Below are positions 1 to 22,835 of a DNA stretch of 64,000 nt, piece by piece. Positions within the stretch are counted from its first letter, which is position 1, and the number at the start of each line of letters is the position of its first letter. The position numbers and the translations under genes are program-made. Location: contig NW_024104452.1 of NCBI RefSeq assembly GCF_003945595.2, positions 124,001 through 188,000 on the forward strand, in the 5' to 3' direction. The notes beneath the pieces were generated by a model. It was not told the DNA's origin. It saw only the letters and a program-made list of their open reading frames with translations, and searched no databases. Source of the DNA: Pipra filicauda (Eukaryota > Chordata > Aves > Passeriformes > Pipridae).

Positions 1-3000
1 CCTTTTTTACCCCTGAGGTAGTTTCCCCATAAATGTCCATGGAAGTTAATCCAAAGCAGCAGGCAATTCACTACACCACTTACATGGCTGAATGGATGTC
101 AAATGTATTGCAACACAAATTAGGTTGGCCAGAACCACTCTCTGAGGACCCTGCAGTAGGCACCACCAAACTGTCAGGAAATTGTGTTTTAACGATGAAA
201 AACACACCTTCAGAGGTGGAGGCAAACCCCCAAGAGTTGTGAAGCTGTGACACTGCCAAGCCCCCTGGGCATTTTGCCAGTGACTAACTGGGTTTGGTGG
301 TTTACTCTCTATAATTTAGCCTGCAGTTACAGGTAGCCTTAGTGACAAAGTATTTATCTAAAGTGAGATTCCTGTAAATGTACTGTGTTATCCTTATGAC
401 TTGTCCAGTTACTCCCTTCAACACTGCTCCTGGTAGGTGAGCATCTCATAGCACTCCTCATCTGCTGGTTTGTACCTGCTCTTTGGTGCACCTTTCTTTC
501 ATTTTCAAAAAGAGAAGCAAACACGTTCTGTCTTGCTCTTCTGAGATGTACTGGTGTTAGATAAAGGTGGGATGTGTAGCCTGGATGAAGCCTGAGTAGT
601 CAGTGTAAGCAGATACCTACCAATTTAGTTTGATGAGTCTTTTTGGAAAATGAATTTTCAGTGTTACTTCAATGTATGTCTGTGCACATAGAAGTTCAAG
701 GCAAATATGATTCTAGAGCGTCAAAATGAATGTTTTTATAGTAACACACAGTGTATCTTTGAGTTTTGATTATTGATAAATGCTGTAATAGGTTTAAATT
801 TCTCCCCTCTTCATTATCTGTTCTGAGGTGATGTGATCCACTGGAACAGGCTGTGAGAAAACCCACAGACAAGATTTTCAGAGTTAACTTCGGTTTGTGC
901 ATACATTAATACTGGGGCAGAGCAAGCAGACTTTAAAATGCAACTGAAATTCAAAAGGTGGTAGCTCAGGGCTCTCCAGAAATTAGACTTTCTTTGTATC
1001 GTGCTGCCTGGAATCATGATCTGCTTTGGAAGACCCTTGGCACTTAGCTTTTACCTCCAGTTTTTGCCCTGCAACTGGTTTGTGACCTTGAGCAGGTCAT
1101 TTCACTTCTGTGTCAGTTATGAACTGTGCCAGTGATGTTGCCTTTTCCCCTGTAAAGTACTTCCAAAATTATAGGTGACAAGAAGAATTATTCATTATTA
1201 ATACTTTCACCTCACCACAAATACTGCATTACCCTGAGGTCAGGTCCACGCTACTGTACAACCAAAACTTCCTCCTCCATCTTTTTGTCCCTTCACCTGC
1301 TCCCATTTTGGTTGCTACCCACAAGCTGCTCCCTCAGTTCTCCATAGCTGTGGGCGTGTAGGGAGGGAGGGAAATAAAACCACCTCAGCCTTCTAGGGAG
1401 AAGGCAGGAACCAGGATGACAGAGGAGCAGTCTGCAGGAGCAGTTTAGGTCATGTTGTTCCTTGGTTGTTCCTTCCTTTCAGTCCTTGCCACTGAAAATC
1501 ACTGCTGACCTGCCTGAGGGTTGGTGCCACCAATATTGAAAACCGGGCAGAAGACATTAATAGGAAAATACTCAAAATTGTAGTTTTTAGTTAAGGGTGG
1601 AAATTGGGTTTTGTACAGAGCTATGCAAGGAAACAATTACATGGTCTGCTAGTGCCACTCTGAACTGCTGTGAGAGGAAGTGCCTCGGTGGCTTGTCTCT
1701 GCAGCACCAGACCACCAAGCTCTGTGAAAAGTTTGCCCTTCTGGAAACACAAGCAAGTCAGATGTGCCAATGCTCTTTTATTCTGCAGCTACTCTAAAGC
1801 TGACTTACTGCTTTTTTCCCAGAGGCAGGAGCTATTGCAGTCTCCTGTGTGCAAAGGACATGAGAGCCACTTACAGGCTCTCACATAAAAGCGTGGTGGG
1901 TTGGTTGTCAAACCCACAGGAACAGTGGCACAGTCTCCCTGAGAAGATGGGCATTTCTGTTGCTTAAGTCAGCAGTCTCCTCAGGTTTGTGTGATTTTCT
2001 GGTACCAAATAAGATGAGCAAATCTTTGCGATTGAAAACTGAGGTTTTGTCAGGTTTCCTATGTTATTGTTGCTCACTTACTGCTTCTGAAGGCTCATAC
2101 CTGAATCCAGAAATTCAAATGATTGAGAATACCATATGTTAAAAATTCTGAATTCTTAAGGAACAATGTAACACTTTATTTCTGAATTGAAGTTCTTTCT
2201 GACACTGTCACTTGGGTAGATAAGGAAGGCAACAGGATTGGAGTAAAAGAGAGAAGAAGAGGGGTAAAAACCTGAATGTTTGGACTTAACTGAAGCAGTA
2301 GGCACTGATTCAAACAGCTCTGAGTTTTACAAATCCTGTTTTTCTGTTAATGCCAGTGAGGTCCATCAACCTTAGATTTTAGCTGATAAAGCCTTTGTAG
2401 GGTAATACAAGAGTTTTGTAAAACTGCAGGGCACACAGTTGGATAGAAAGTGGTATTTCTTCTGTGGTTCCCTTTCAAAAACTGGAAGACAAATATGCTG
2501 TCTACAAATCAGAACATATAGGAATGAAGTATTGATTGCATTTTCAAAATGCACTTTATTTTTTTCAAACCTTATAGTTAGTGCTGTAAAGAATCCCTGT
2601 TGAAAGGAAAAAGGATGGATTCAGTAGGTTTATAAGTCAGTATTGATCAGAAGCGGCTGCAGAATCTCATGATGTCTGTTCTGGCTGCCAGTTCTGATCA
2701 GACAATGGGAAAAAGTTTGCATATAACAAGTATAGGTTCATTCTATTGACAGAAATTCTTTGGTCTTAATTGTTTCTCACTTGAAGCAGTAACCAGAATA
2801 TGAAGTAAAATTGATGCATCAGCTGTGAAGCTTTCCTTATGAAGTCATGCCCTTCCCTTCCTTTTACTTCCAGGAGTGACTGAAGGCAGATCTTTTTTAG
2901 CTGTTGCTTTGGTAACTCTGTTTATGCACTGTGTCTCCTACACTGTCCCAACGGAAGAGCACTTGACTTTATGATTTTGGGGGATTTTGTTTATTTCTGT

Positions 3001-3033
3001 TTGCTTTTTTGTTTCTTTCCTGCCCATGCCCAG
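1..3033 (+). other. APP: APP intron 14, 3' part (partial)
   Basis: Non-coding sequence leading to the exon-15 acceptor; the acceptor CAG is at 3031-3033 after a T-rich tract. No exon-14 coding sequence is visible, so that exon lies upstream of the window. The only structure I recognise is a MIR-like SINE near 1.06 kb. Short open frames here (for example 33-242) show no known domain and are ordinary intron noise. Confidence 0.85.
1060..1165 (+). repeat. MIR-like SINE fragment
   Basis: The stretch around 1080-1120 reads like the MIR core: a TGTGACCTTGAGCAGGTCA block, then a CTTCTGTGTCAG block corresponding to the MIR 'CTCTGTGCCTCAG' segment, then a 'CCTGTAAA' block. MIR is an ancient amniote tRNA-derived SINE. 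Divergence is high and the boundaries are approximate. Confidence 0.5.
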
Positions 3034-3087
3034 TTGAGCCAGTGGATGCCCGCCCAGCTGCAGACAGAGGACTCACCACACGACCAG
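3034..3087 (+). CDS. APP: APP exon 15 (54 bp, alternatively spliced in mammals)
   Basis: The exon is flanked by a CAG acceptor at 3031-3033 and a GTACAT donor at 3088. In the frame of its neighbours it encodes (V)EPVDARPAADRGLTTRP plus the first base of a Gly codon, corresponding to APP770 residues 637-654. It is 54 bp, the same as the mammalian exon, and both flanking introns are phase 1, so it can be skipped without a frameshift. In mammals skipping gives L-APP, seen in non-neuronal cells. The segment lies in the extracellular juxtamembrane region just before the beta-secretase site. The donor departs from consensus at +4 to +6 (CAT instead of AGT), which suits optional use. Identification is by recognising the protein sequence. 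Confidence 0.95.
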
Positions 3088-6000
3088 GTACATGACTTGC
3101 ATGGCTTTTACCTAACCTGTATTTCTTGGCATGCATGTGGTCTGCTCCAGCTGAAATGATTAACCTTTGTTTTCGTGTACCCCTCTTATAAAATGTGATG
3201 CTACTCCGTGACCCAAGGGAGTGTTTCCACACAAATTCCCCTGTGTGAGTGCCCTCCGTGTCCAGAGTGTTCAGGATGTGTGCTTGCAGAGGGAGTGGGA
3301 CCATAGACCCAGCACTGATTCATATCAGGTTCTCATCCCTTCCAGCCATAATGTGTTGGCAGGTGTAGGAGGGGGTAGAGTTGATACCCCTTAGTGCAGA
3401 CACTGCTTTTAATTTGGGAATGTTATGATAAAAATGTTGAATCCTCTATGTAGAGTGTACAGAGTCAAGAAGATTTGGGTTAATAATTAATTTCAGAATT
3501 TGCATACAATTTCAGAATTTCAGGGGACATTAATATTTTTTGCTGTGCTACTTAGTTAACTCCAGATATCTAAAAATTCGTATGCATTATCCCTCTGGAT
3601 TCCCTGAGGAAACCTTTATGCACATGTTCTTTCCATTCTAGGACAGAGAAGGGTGATTGTTTCTCCTCTGTAGGTACCTGTGTCTTTTTTTTTTATTTCA
3701 GAGTAATAGCAGATGACTAGCTTGGGTCAGGCTGCAGATGTTTGGAAAAGTTAAATGGGACAATTCAGGTTTTCAAAAGGAAGAGATTTTAGCTTTTCAT
3801 GCTAACTTGTTTTGCATTTTGGGTTGTTGATTAGGCTTATCTGGAAATGGCTGATTCCATTGAGACAAACTGCCTTTTATTTCAGAAGTTACTCTCCAAC
3901 ACACAGTGAGATGAGATTGGTATATTTTAGGGTCAGAATTATTTCAGTGTCACATCATAATTGTGGGGTTTTTTTTCAGATCAGATTAAACTGATCAATC
4001 TGTATTCTTTCCCCCTTCATCTTGTCCTCCAAACATCTTCTAGCATTATGGACAACACCTTCCTAGTGTTTAAATCTTTCTGATCACTCACCTATGTTCA
4101 CTGGCTATAGAAATTGTGACAGTGGGAGGTAAAATCAGCTCACATGTTGCAGCAATTGTGATACGTGTCAGAGCTGGACGGGTTGTGTGTTCCTAGCACT
4201 GCTCCAGGAGTCTGACATCTTAACTTATGTTTAAAGTCTCAGTTCATTCCATGAAGAGAGTCTGGAAACAGGTACAGAGCAACATTGCCAAAAGTCATGG
4301 GATCAGGGGACATCCCCCCAGTAATGCATTATCTGCCTTCTGTATTACATTTCTTCCCCAAGAACAGTAGAAATATCATCACAAATGAAACATTAATATG
4401 TTTAATCTGAACTTTGCAATATTAGTTCAATCTAGAAATTTTCTTCTAATATTAAAATTTGTGATTGTTAACAACTTTCATTTCAGTCATCTTGAAAAAT
4501 CTCCTGTTACGAGGCCCATATTTATTACTAAGGATTGTTCCTTCCTCCTTTCTGTTCCCTCACGCATGCACACACGTGACAGAAATCCTTGGTGTCTCTC
4601 CTCTGGAGAAAAGATTTTCTCACACTGCTGCATTCTGGTTTCAGAGGGAAATTATATGTTTTAGTCAACTATATCAGAGCACTTTGTTGGTTGGGGTGAT
4701 GCAAGTAGTGCTAAAAGTAGAGGTAACAGAGGTCATTAGTGATCTTTGTGAATGTGTATGATGGACTACTGAGGACAGGTAAAAAACATTTCAGCATGTG
4801 ACCATTATGTCTTGAAATTTCCAGTAGCTGCAGTAACTTTTGCACTGTGAAAATCACATGGGATATTTCCTCAGTGTCCTGCTCAGGTGCAAACATGGTG
4901 CTGTCCAGGGGCCTGGGCCACTTTCCTTGTTTTTAGCATGGAGTTTAAGTGCTGCAAAGGCCCATCCTCTGTGTTTGGCACAGGGAGTGAACCCCTCCAG
5001 CCTGCCAAGGATGCACTGCACTCATCCCTGCTTGTGTCCCTGGAGAGACTGAAATCTCTAACTGCTGTGCTTGCATTCCCAATTTCACAGCATGAAGTGT
5101 CTTATGTGTACATCTGAAATAGGAATTCTGACACATTCAAGTAGTGCTAAATGTACCATATACATATCATAAACATGTTCTCTTCGCTGTTCATGGTAGA
5201 CCTTAAGTTCTTTATGTCTTTCATCACCATTCCCAGACTTAGGCAGACTTCTTCTTCCTGATACAAATTCTGTCAATAACTGTCCACATGATTTTTCATC
5301 ATCCTTCAAAAGTGATTTATCTGTGACAAAATTTCAATTCAACAAAAATATGTACCAGTCTGAGTATCTTCATAAACTAGGAATAGAGGAAATCAAATGG
5401 ATGCATTTTGGGAAATAGAAAAGAGATTCTGTTGGTTTAAAAATGTGTGTTTTAAAACTGTTTTACTTGCTAGTTACAAATAAAATTACTATCTTAAAGG
5501 TTCAAAAAGGAAAAGAGATACTTTTTGTGCAGTCACTGTCCTTTTGGGATAATCTGATTTTACAGTTTGGGGCTATTTTTTATTGAAAAAGAAAGATTTG
5601 AGAAAATAGTAGATTATTCTGCAGTGAAAAAATATAAACAAGGGAACTGGAGGCAGATTAATATATGCAGCTGCTTGTAATTTTTTGTTTTAATTGCCCA
5701 GCTTCTTACTGGTTTCCTGAAAGATTTGCCCTTTTCACAGTCCTGACTTTCCAGCTGATGCCTCTGCTTGCTTGGCTCAGGTGAACGAGGTGGAACCCTA
5801 ACCTGCTACTTCAGGGTGAAAATACAGGTGTCATGTCAATCTGCAATAGTCTAAGCCTGGAAATAAGATCAAGTGAATGTTTTGTAGCTGCTCAAAATTC
5901 TTGAAGAAAATGAGCTCTGAAAGAACTGAGAAAACATACAAACACATGCTCTTTTTTCTCTTTTCCATTTTCTTTTTACCACTTTCTGCCCACACAGCAT

Positions 6001-6112
6001 TCTTTGAATGATCACTATGTTTTTCTTAAAGGTAGATCAAAATCATGTCAATCATCTTTGTCACTTTCCCACAAGAGAGGTAATTTGGTCACAGTACAGA
6101 AAAGAGTCAGAA

Positions 6113-6200
6113 AATCATAGAATACCAAGTTGGAAGGGGACTTCAAGGACCATCTGGTCCAACAAGTATTTAGTTGATAATAATATTTTTCATACCTAGA
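6113..6200 (-). mobile_element. CR1 LINE 3' end (short fragment)
   Basis: The + strand begins with AATCATAGAAT and continues with a TTGGAAGGGGACTTCAAGGACCATCTGGTCC-type block. This is the reverse complement of the standard avian CR1 3' end (GGTC.TCCAACC followed by ATTCTATGATT repeats). Only about 60-90 bp is recognisable, so it is a severely 5'-truncated copy of the usual CR1 kind. Confidence 0.75.
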
Positions 6201-6939
6201 ATCTTTTTAATTCATCACATTGTTCTCTCTTTCAAAAAATAAAATCTATGAGTGAAGTCAGAAAAAGCAAAGAGTTGTCCAGTCCATATAGCAGAAAAAC
6301 TTATGAATAAAGACCAAGTTTAAAGCATTACTGAAACTTATGCCAGTTGTTTAAACCTCCACCTCTGTTGCACTCCACCTGGGCTGTCTGCAGTGGAAGC
6401 TTGAATTGGAATATGATCTACATCAATCCCAAGAGGAGAATAATGTCAGGAGGAACCCCATTTCCTAGTATAGATAAAACATCAATGTAATTCACAAGAG
6501 TGTTTGAAAAGGAGCCTAGTGCTTCAGTTTACTGTCCTTCCCCTTCTTAATTCACAAATGGGCGAGCAAAAACAAGAATTATGCCTCAAACCCTTTCTTA
6601 TCATCTCTTTCCTGGAAAGAAAGTAAACAAGACAATAAAAGGTCTAACGGAAGGAAAATATCTAGATGTACTAAGCAGTCATCAGCACAACTATTTGTAA
6701 CATTTTTCTTCTTATTTAGAAAAAAAAAGGAGACATTACAAGGCTCCAGTCCAGCCTGAGAAATTCCATAGGGAGAGCTTCAGATAGAACAAGGATGGAC
6801 CTCTTTTGTGATAGTCTCACCGTAACAGCTTTTTTGGTAGTGTTTCCTTCTCACCTGTGCCCCAGTGGTCACTTTTTCATGATGAACACTTAATTTCTTG
6901 CAGCTGAATTTTGAGTATCTGATTATTAGTAACTTCTTC

Positions 6940-6943
<4 letters not shown>

Positions 6944-6976
<33 letters not shown>
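6944..6976. repeat. (TG)n microsatellite with short TA tail
   Basis: 27 nt of uninterrupted TG alternation (6944-6970) followed by TATATA. It lies in APP intron 15 and is probably length-polymorphic. A histidine/threonine-rich open frame on the - strand here is a by-product of the repeat. Confidence 0.95.
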
Positions 6977-6977
<1 letters not shown>

Positions 6978-8094
6978 GAGACAAATACACACATAAAAAT
7001 ACATAAAAATATCTTTAGATTGTCATTTTTACTCATGTTAATTCAGCAGGTCTGATCTGTGGAAATGGAGTGAAAATTGGAAAACAGGCCAACAGAAGAA
7101 ATGTTGCTTAGTATTGGCAGATTTTCTGTAATTCAAGGTGATAAAGAAAACCAGTGCTCTTTTCAGGGCAGATCATATTTTCATCTGTTGCAGAGTTGCA
7201 GCTATAATTATACCACTAACAACTGTAATTGCATCACTCACAGGATGCCTATAATTCACAATGCAAGGATTTTATTATATTAACTGTATTACTTTCTTCC
7301 ATGAAGTATGGTTTAGATTTATTGGGTTTTTTAATGTGTTATCCCAGCTCATTGTCAGTTGATTGTTTTTGCAAATATTTAATTATTTTGAGGAAATATT
7401 GGACATAAAGCTTCTGCTTTGTCCCTGGCCCTTCTGCTATTAAGTCAGGACATGGTGTCTTTATTGCATTATATAAAAAGCTAAGGGTTTTAACTCATGC
7501 TTGCAGAGGGTCAGTAAGCCTAATGGCTGTTCTCTAGAATCATTAGCACATATGCTGCATCTGTGTGAGGTGAGGGCATAGAACAGCTTAGTGAATTATT
7601 TATGATTTTCTTGCCAGAAATTGCCAGGGTGGTTTTTTTTCCCTGTCTTAGTGATGCTAGTTCAATACAGCTGCCTTAAACCAACTGTCTGCAGCTACCA
7701 AAAAAAAAAAATCATTAATGGATTTTTTTCCTTTAGATCCTTTTGGTTTGTTTTATAAGTCAGATAGTTACTAACTGTGAATGCAATTATAGGTGCATAT
7801 GCACAGCATCTGCATTGACATGCCAGAAATATTACTGAACCAGATTTTACTTGGTTTGATTATTTGTTTTTACACACATATATTCTGAGAAAGAATTATT
7901 TTACATTCAAATCCAATGAGTATCTTTTTTAAAAAAGATAACATTCTTTTTTGCACTTATTTTCTGCTTTCTCTAATTTGAGAGCTCTATAGTCATCTAT
8001 GAAATAAAAGTGAATTACCATTAACTTCCAAGGAGAGACCAGAAAGTTTTAGTTCCATGCAGTCTTAAAAATGCATAGTCCTCAAAGATACTTG

Positions 8095-8275
8095 ACTTGT
8101 CCTTACAAAACTGAGTATATAGTCTTTATTTTCATCTTTATGAGTGTACAATTTTCATTCTTCTTTCATTTCAAAATGAAGTGACCTGCACAAAGTCACA
8201 GGGTCATATGGAAGTAGTAGCTGAACTTCTAATTGGAACACACACCTGTCTGCCTGAGTGGTTGTTCAAAGACTG
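8095..8275 (-). repeat. MIR-like SINE fragment, reverse orientation
   Basis: GTGACCTGCACAAAGTCACA at about 8182 matches the reverse complement of the MIR core 'TGTGACCTTGGGCAAGTCAC'. The following TAGCTGAACTTCTAATTGGAACACA...CCTGTCTGCCTG stretch follows the order of the MIR 5' half read in reverse. Old and diverged; the ends are estimates. Confidence 0.45.
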
Positions 8276-10027
8276 CATTCCTTGCCATCCACCCTCTTTA
8301 TTTTAGATGAAGCTTTACCCAAATAAAGCTGTTTACTACTCTTTTAACAGGCCTTGACTCAACAGATCTTTTCTTGTTCTTGCCGTGACTCAAACAGAGC
8401 TCATGGACATGGAGCTGAATGTTTTCCTGAATGCAGTCATTGCGTCCCTTGCTCCCAACTGCTACTTTGGTTTTCTCTGTGTAGAGACCACCCACATCCA
8501 CCTATTTCAGCTGTGCTTCACTTGGACGTTTAATTTTTAACTCTAGACCACAGGCACAGCTAATACTGTTTCAGACTGGTGCGAAACAAAATAGAAAACT
8601 TTTCTATGTGTTTATGTAACCAGTAGATGAAGCGATTACAAGCAGTGTAGTAGATAATGTACACCTGATTGCATCCTTGGTGGAATTTGCTGTATCCTCT
8701 TTTTTTTTATTCTTCTGAGAGCCTAACTATATGTTTACAGAAACACAGAAGCTTATCTATGTGAGTACAGTGTTCCTCAAAGCAGCTACTTGGTTTTTTT
8801 CATATGAGTAGTTTTTCACTCCATATGGTTTGTTTTTTTCCTTTAGGGCAAGGAGCAATAAGGCTTTTATACGCTGCTTTTTTGATATTTGACTATGTAT
8901 CTGTGCACACGTGCATGTGTACACATGTATGTATAAAAGCAGTTAATATTACTTATTAACATCAATATAATTAAAAGCCTGTCATAGGTAGCTCATTTTG
9001 TTGAATTTCACTAGATGCTTTTAAGCCCGTGGTTTTGATAACAAAATAGTTTTGTCAGTTTTCCTAAGGAACTGCAAGTTAATATATTTGCCAGCTGAGT
9101 TGAAGTATTTTTAAATTGAAATTTAAATTGAATTAGAACTGCTACTCCCTAAAGATAGTTTCAGAAGAAAAAGTGCTAATAATTATTGTTATTGGTGAAT
9201 TTGCACTGAGGCTGTTGCTCTCTCTTCTCATCTTGTGCATCGGTTTTTGTGTTTGTATTGTGGATTTTAGAATTGGTAGTGAAAAAACATCACTCTCTGT
9301 CAGGATTAAAGTTCTTATTAGAGGAAGAACTTTTCTTTGTATGCTTGTCTTCAGTGCAAGGGTAGAGGGGTACTAGGAAGCCCTTGCATCTTACATCTAA
9401 TCAAAGTTTTGAAAAGATCCTGAAGTTTTTCCTTCTTCAGTTGCTACCTTTGAAAAATATATCTTTGATTTTAGCATGTAAGTCTAAATATGTAGTGTCC
9501 AGGACAGGAAAGTGAATGAACTGGAAATAAAGACAACCTGTTAAATAAAAAGTCTCAATTCTACAATTTAACATTGTGAAAAGGCATATATAATCCTATA
9601 TATATACATATATATATTTGTCTGATAGCAGGTATTTAATTGATTGCAGTGCAATGTCATGCTTCTCCATACTATATAATCAGTTATTTGCAGAAGACCA
9701 CCAGTTTACCTTAACTCTCCTTTTAGAAGTTGTTTTCCTCACTTCTAAGGGAGGTAGGAAGGGAAAAAATTTCTGTCAGGTTTGTTCATGCAACAGAAGA
9801 TTTTTCTGTTTCTGACCTTTTTCCTGTGCCAGCTGCCAAAAACAAGTTTCAGTAAGTCTAACATCATTCACTTCCTAATACCAGGTTCTACTTTTTGTTC
9901 AGATCCCGTGGCATTTTTGTGGGTCGGTAAGGCCAGGTGTAGACCACCAGACCTTGGTCACCTGCCTCAAAACAAAAAAATTTTGTCTGATCTCAAGGCA
10001 AAAAAGATGGTTTAACCTGCTACGTGC

Positions 10028-10071
10028 TGGAAGTATGGCTCCCATGCTATGGAAGTACGGCTCCCATGCCA
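10028..10071. repeat. 22-bp imperfect tandem duplication
   Basis: Two adjacent copies of a TGGAAGTAYGGCTCCCATGC unit, at 10028-10049 and 10050-10071, differing at only a couple of positions. Too short for a known family; probably a recent replication-slippage duplication in APP intron 15. Confidence 0.85.
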
Positions 10072-10639
10072 CTGTTTAATGGGAATGGGAGGACTGAAGG
10101 GAAGCCTCAGAGAAATGTGGCTTTAAGGAAGCCTGAGCCTGCATTTTTCCAGCAACTGAGACTACTGGTGAACTTGTCACCCCCTTTTGCTCATTGATGT
10201 GACCTGTCCCGCCCTCTGAAATGCTGCTGTAACTCCTGCCTGCAGCGTTTGGCTGTTTAACTGAAGCTGACAAAGACCCACAGTCTGAGCTGTCACAGCT
10301 TGCTTTCAGTAAAAGTGGTCAGAGCCCAAGAGCAGAAGTGTCCAAGTCCATTTTCCTGCTCTTAGCAGTGGCGCAAACAGGGTATGTACAGATTTCACCT
10401 CTGCCTTATACCCCTGGCACATCCACTGAGCTTTTGGCAGCCAGCATTTGACAGGTTCCAGGACTGGAAATTGTATTTTCTCCATTGTGTTTCTCAACCC
10501 TGGAGAAGCATTTCTTCTTCACATTTGTTCATTTATATTTTGAACATCCTCATGATTTGTGCCAGTGAGTTCCACGGTCCAATTGTGCATTGTACGAAAT
10601 TATGTATATATATGTATGTATATATACACACGCTTTCTT

Positions 10640-11360
10640 GTGTTAGTTTTCAATCTTGTGTCATAGCCCTATTGGTGTCCTGTATTTCTTAGGAGAAATG
10701 ATGAATGACCATTCCCTGTAGACTTTCACCTTGTCATTCACACATAGGCCTCTGTCATGTTTCCCCTCGGTTGCCGCTTCCAGTCTGAAGACTCCCGATC
10801 TTAGTTCTGCCTGTACAGAAGCCGTTCCATACCCATGATCATCTGTGTCTCCCTGCCTTGTATCTTTTGTAGTTCTTCTGCCTCTGTGTGAGGTGGGGTG
10901 ACCAGAATGAATAGCTAGATTTAAAATGAAGATGCAGAATTTAACCAGTGGTGTAACAATGTTTTCTGTTTTCTCTATTTTCTCATAAGTGCTCCCAGCT
11001 TTCTCTTTGCCTTTTTGACTGCACAGGGACTGCAAGGTCTCTGTCTCTGGGTGGAACAGAGCTATACTAGAACCTTTATTGTGTATGTATAGTTAGGGCT
11101 GTATATCCCCACAAGCACCACTTTACATTGTATCAACACTGAGTATAATTTCCCTTTTATTTTGCACTCGGAATATGTAATATCCTTCTGCAGTTCTTTG
11201 CAACTGGTTTTACTTTGACTATCCTCGTTTTTACTTTTAGGTTTTGTTAATAAACTCTCATGTCACTATTCACTCCCTTATCTAGATCAGTTTGCAAATA
11301 GCACAGCACAGATCCTCATGGGATCTTTATGGTTCTTGGATTTAGAAATGGTCTCTCCTA
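10640..11360 (-). mobile_element. Ancient CR1-type LINE, ORF2 C-terminal region, decayed
   Basis: Read on the - strand, the stretch shows scattered blocks typical of old amniote CR1: AGTCAAAAAGGCAAAGAGAA, GAAAACAGAAAACATTGTTA, TGGTCACCCCACCTC, and ATCATGGGTATGGAACGGCT (the RT-tail 'M.RGMEQL' region). Upstream in element orientation (11,040-11,360) lie blocks matching the TTGCAAA, GATCTAGAT and AATGTAAAGTGGT landmarks of the same family. Reading frames are broken throughout. This family is shared with turtles and crocodilians, so the insertion probably predates birds. Boundaries are approximate. Confidence 0.65.
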
Positions 11361-12898
11361 TGTAAATGCCATAATATGTCTGTGTCAGTACTGTGATGTA
11401 GCATCAAAAACCAGAGAAATTTGAGAGGTTTAAGTGCTTTATTTCTTACAAAAAAAAAAAAAGACAGTAAGATAGAATTTATGGGGCAGTCAGACTGTTC
11501 AAGAAAATAACCATAAATACTTTATGGCATGAAGATGAATTCTTGTTCTCTCCTTTGCATGGTTTCCTATGAAAAGAAAAATCAGAACCTTAGAATTGGA
11601 TTGCCTGTACAGTCCAGAGAAGTTCTTGGGAAGGTCTGTTCTTGCTGACTCATAATTCAAAAATAAACCAGGACTTGATGAAATAAAGAAATTGCACATT
11701 CAAAGGCAATCAAAGGGCAGTAATTCTTGCATTGAGTACTGTGGAGTTTATTGGCACATGGAATTCTTCAGGAATTTGTTTAGAGCCCAGAGAGACAGTG
11801 GAACAGATGAGCAGTCAGTAGTGTTGAGAATTTTAAAAGAGGTTCTTCCTCTGCATGAGAACTTAAGGTCAGCCCAAGATAATAATAATGAAGCCTTGAA
11901 GAGAAGAGCTGGGGGTGAGAAAATGCTAAAATAAATACAGACAAGGAATATGAACCAGTTTGTTCTTATTATATTCAATAGGGAGAGGAAATAATATCTC
12001 ATAAATATCTCATTCTTCTGCAGTGTTTGTACCTCCAAGAAATACAAATGTCAGTGCATTGATACTGAGAAGGAAAATAACCAGCTCCATGAATATCCAT
12101 ATGTTCTCTATAAGCAGGAGCCAGCTCTTCAGGATTCATAGATACACGTACAGGATACACTGTTCTGCTGCAATCAAGTCTGGCTCATTCTCCTAAGGCT
12201 GTTTTCCAGGAGGAAATCCTCACCTTCTTTCCAGTTAGACAAATCCAGCATCTCCCTTGCACACCCATAAGGGGAGAACAGGGTTGCTGCAAGCTGTGCT
12301 CACTTGCTTTACTGGATGTTTTTAATAAAGAGGGACAGTTATCACCTCTCAGAGAGGAGACAAGCCATGAATCATTAGTTCTGAGTGGTGTGAAATCTGA
12401 AAACAAATAAGAACTGTGTAAACCTCACGGACATTTTAGTAACTTACTTGTGCATGTTTGTGCAAAAGGTACAGACTCACAGGAAACAAGAAAATACAAT
12501 ATCTGGGGTTCCCATCCTCACACCACGGGTATTGTTTTTTCCTCACAGCAGCCTGAGCTTAGGGAGGAGGATGATTTTGGCCTAAACAACAAACTTTCTT
12601 GACATTGCTAAAGAGGCTGTCAGAGCAGATCTATCTGCAGTCTGTGAGCCAATTCAGGAGGCCTCTGAAAGCCTTTGATGCTCCTACCAATATGGCTGCA
12701 GTGGATTAAGGATCGTTTAACCGAGGAATTTTGCCAGCTCGTTCTGTGTCACCTCAGTGGGACTGAAACATCAGATGTACCTCCCTTTTCTCCCCGTTCC
12801 CTTTTACGTTGCTTCCCTCCTCTGTGCGAACGATACCGATGCCGCCTTCTGTGGTGAGGGTGGGGTTGAGCAGAACCTTACTGGGTCTGAATCGCTGA

Positions 12899-22634
<9,736 letters not shown>

Positions 22635-22804
22635 GACACCACAGCAGCCTCATGAGTTGGACAGCAGAATGATTGCTTCACTGCCCATCGGTGTTCAGTT
22701 ATAGAGTAATGTGGAAAGAAAGAAAAACACTCTGTTTTATTATTTACTCATTCTCGCCTTTTGACAGCTGTGCTGTAACACAAGTAGATGCCTGAACTTG
22801 AATT

Positions 22805-22810
22805 AATAAA
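22805..22810 (+). promoter_or_regulatory. APP: Candidate early poly(A) signal AATAAA in APP 3'UTR
   Basis: AATAAA 171 nt after the stop codon, followed by a T/CT-rich tract (22821-22843) but no obvious GT-rich element. As I recall, the human sequence at this place reads ATTAATCC, so the hexamer looks bird-side. Whether it is used cannot be seen from sequence. Confidence 0.4.
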
Positions 22811-22835
22811 ATCAGTAATGTATTTTCTCTCTCTT

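Noticed and set aside
33..242. Open frame of 69 codons at the left edge, considered as APP exon 14
   Set aside because: It shows none of the exon-14 residues expected before VEPVDARPAAD and no donor in the right phase. Intronic.
6780..7004. Reverse open frame with a His-Thr repeat
   Set aside because: The repeat is the TG microsatellite read on the other strand; no other coding feature.
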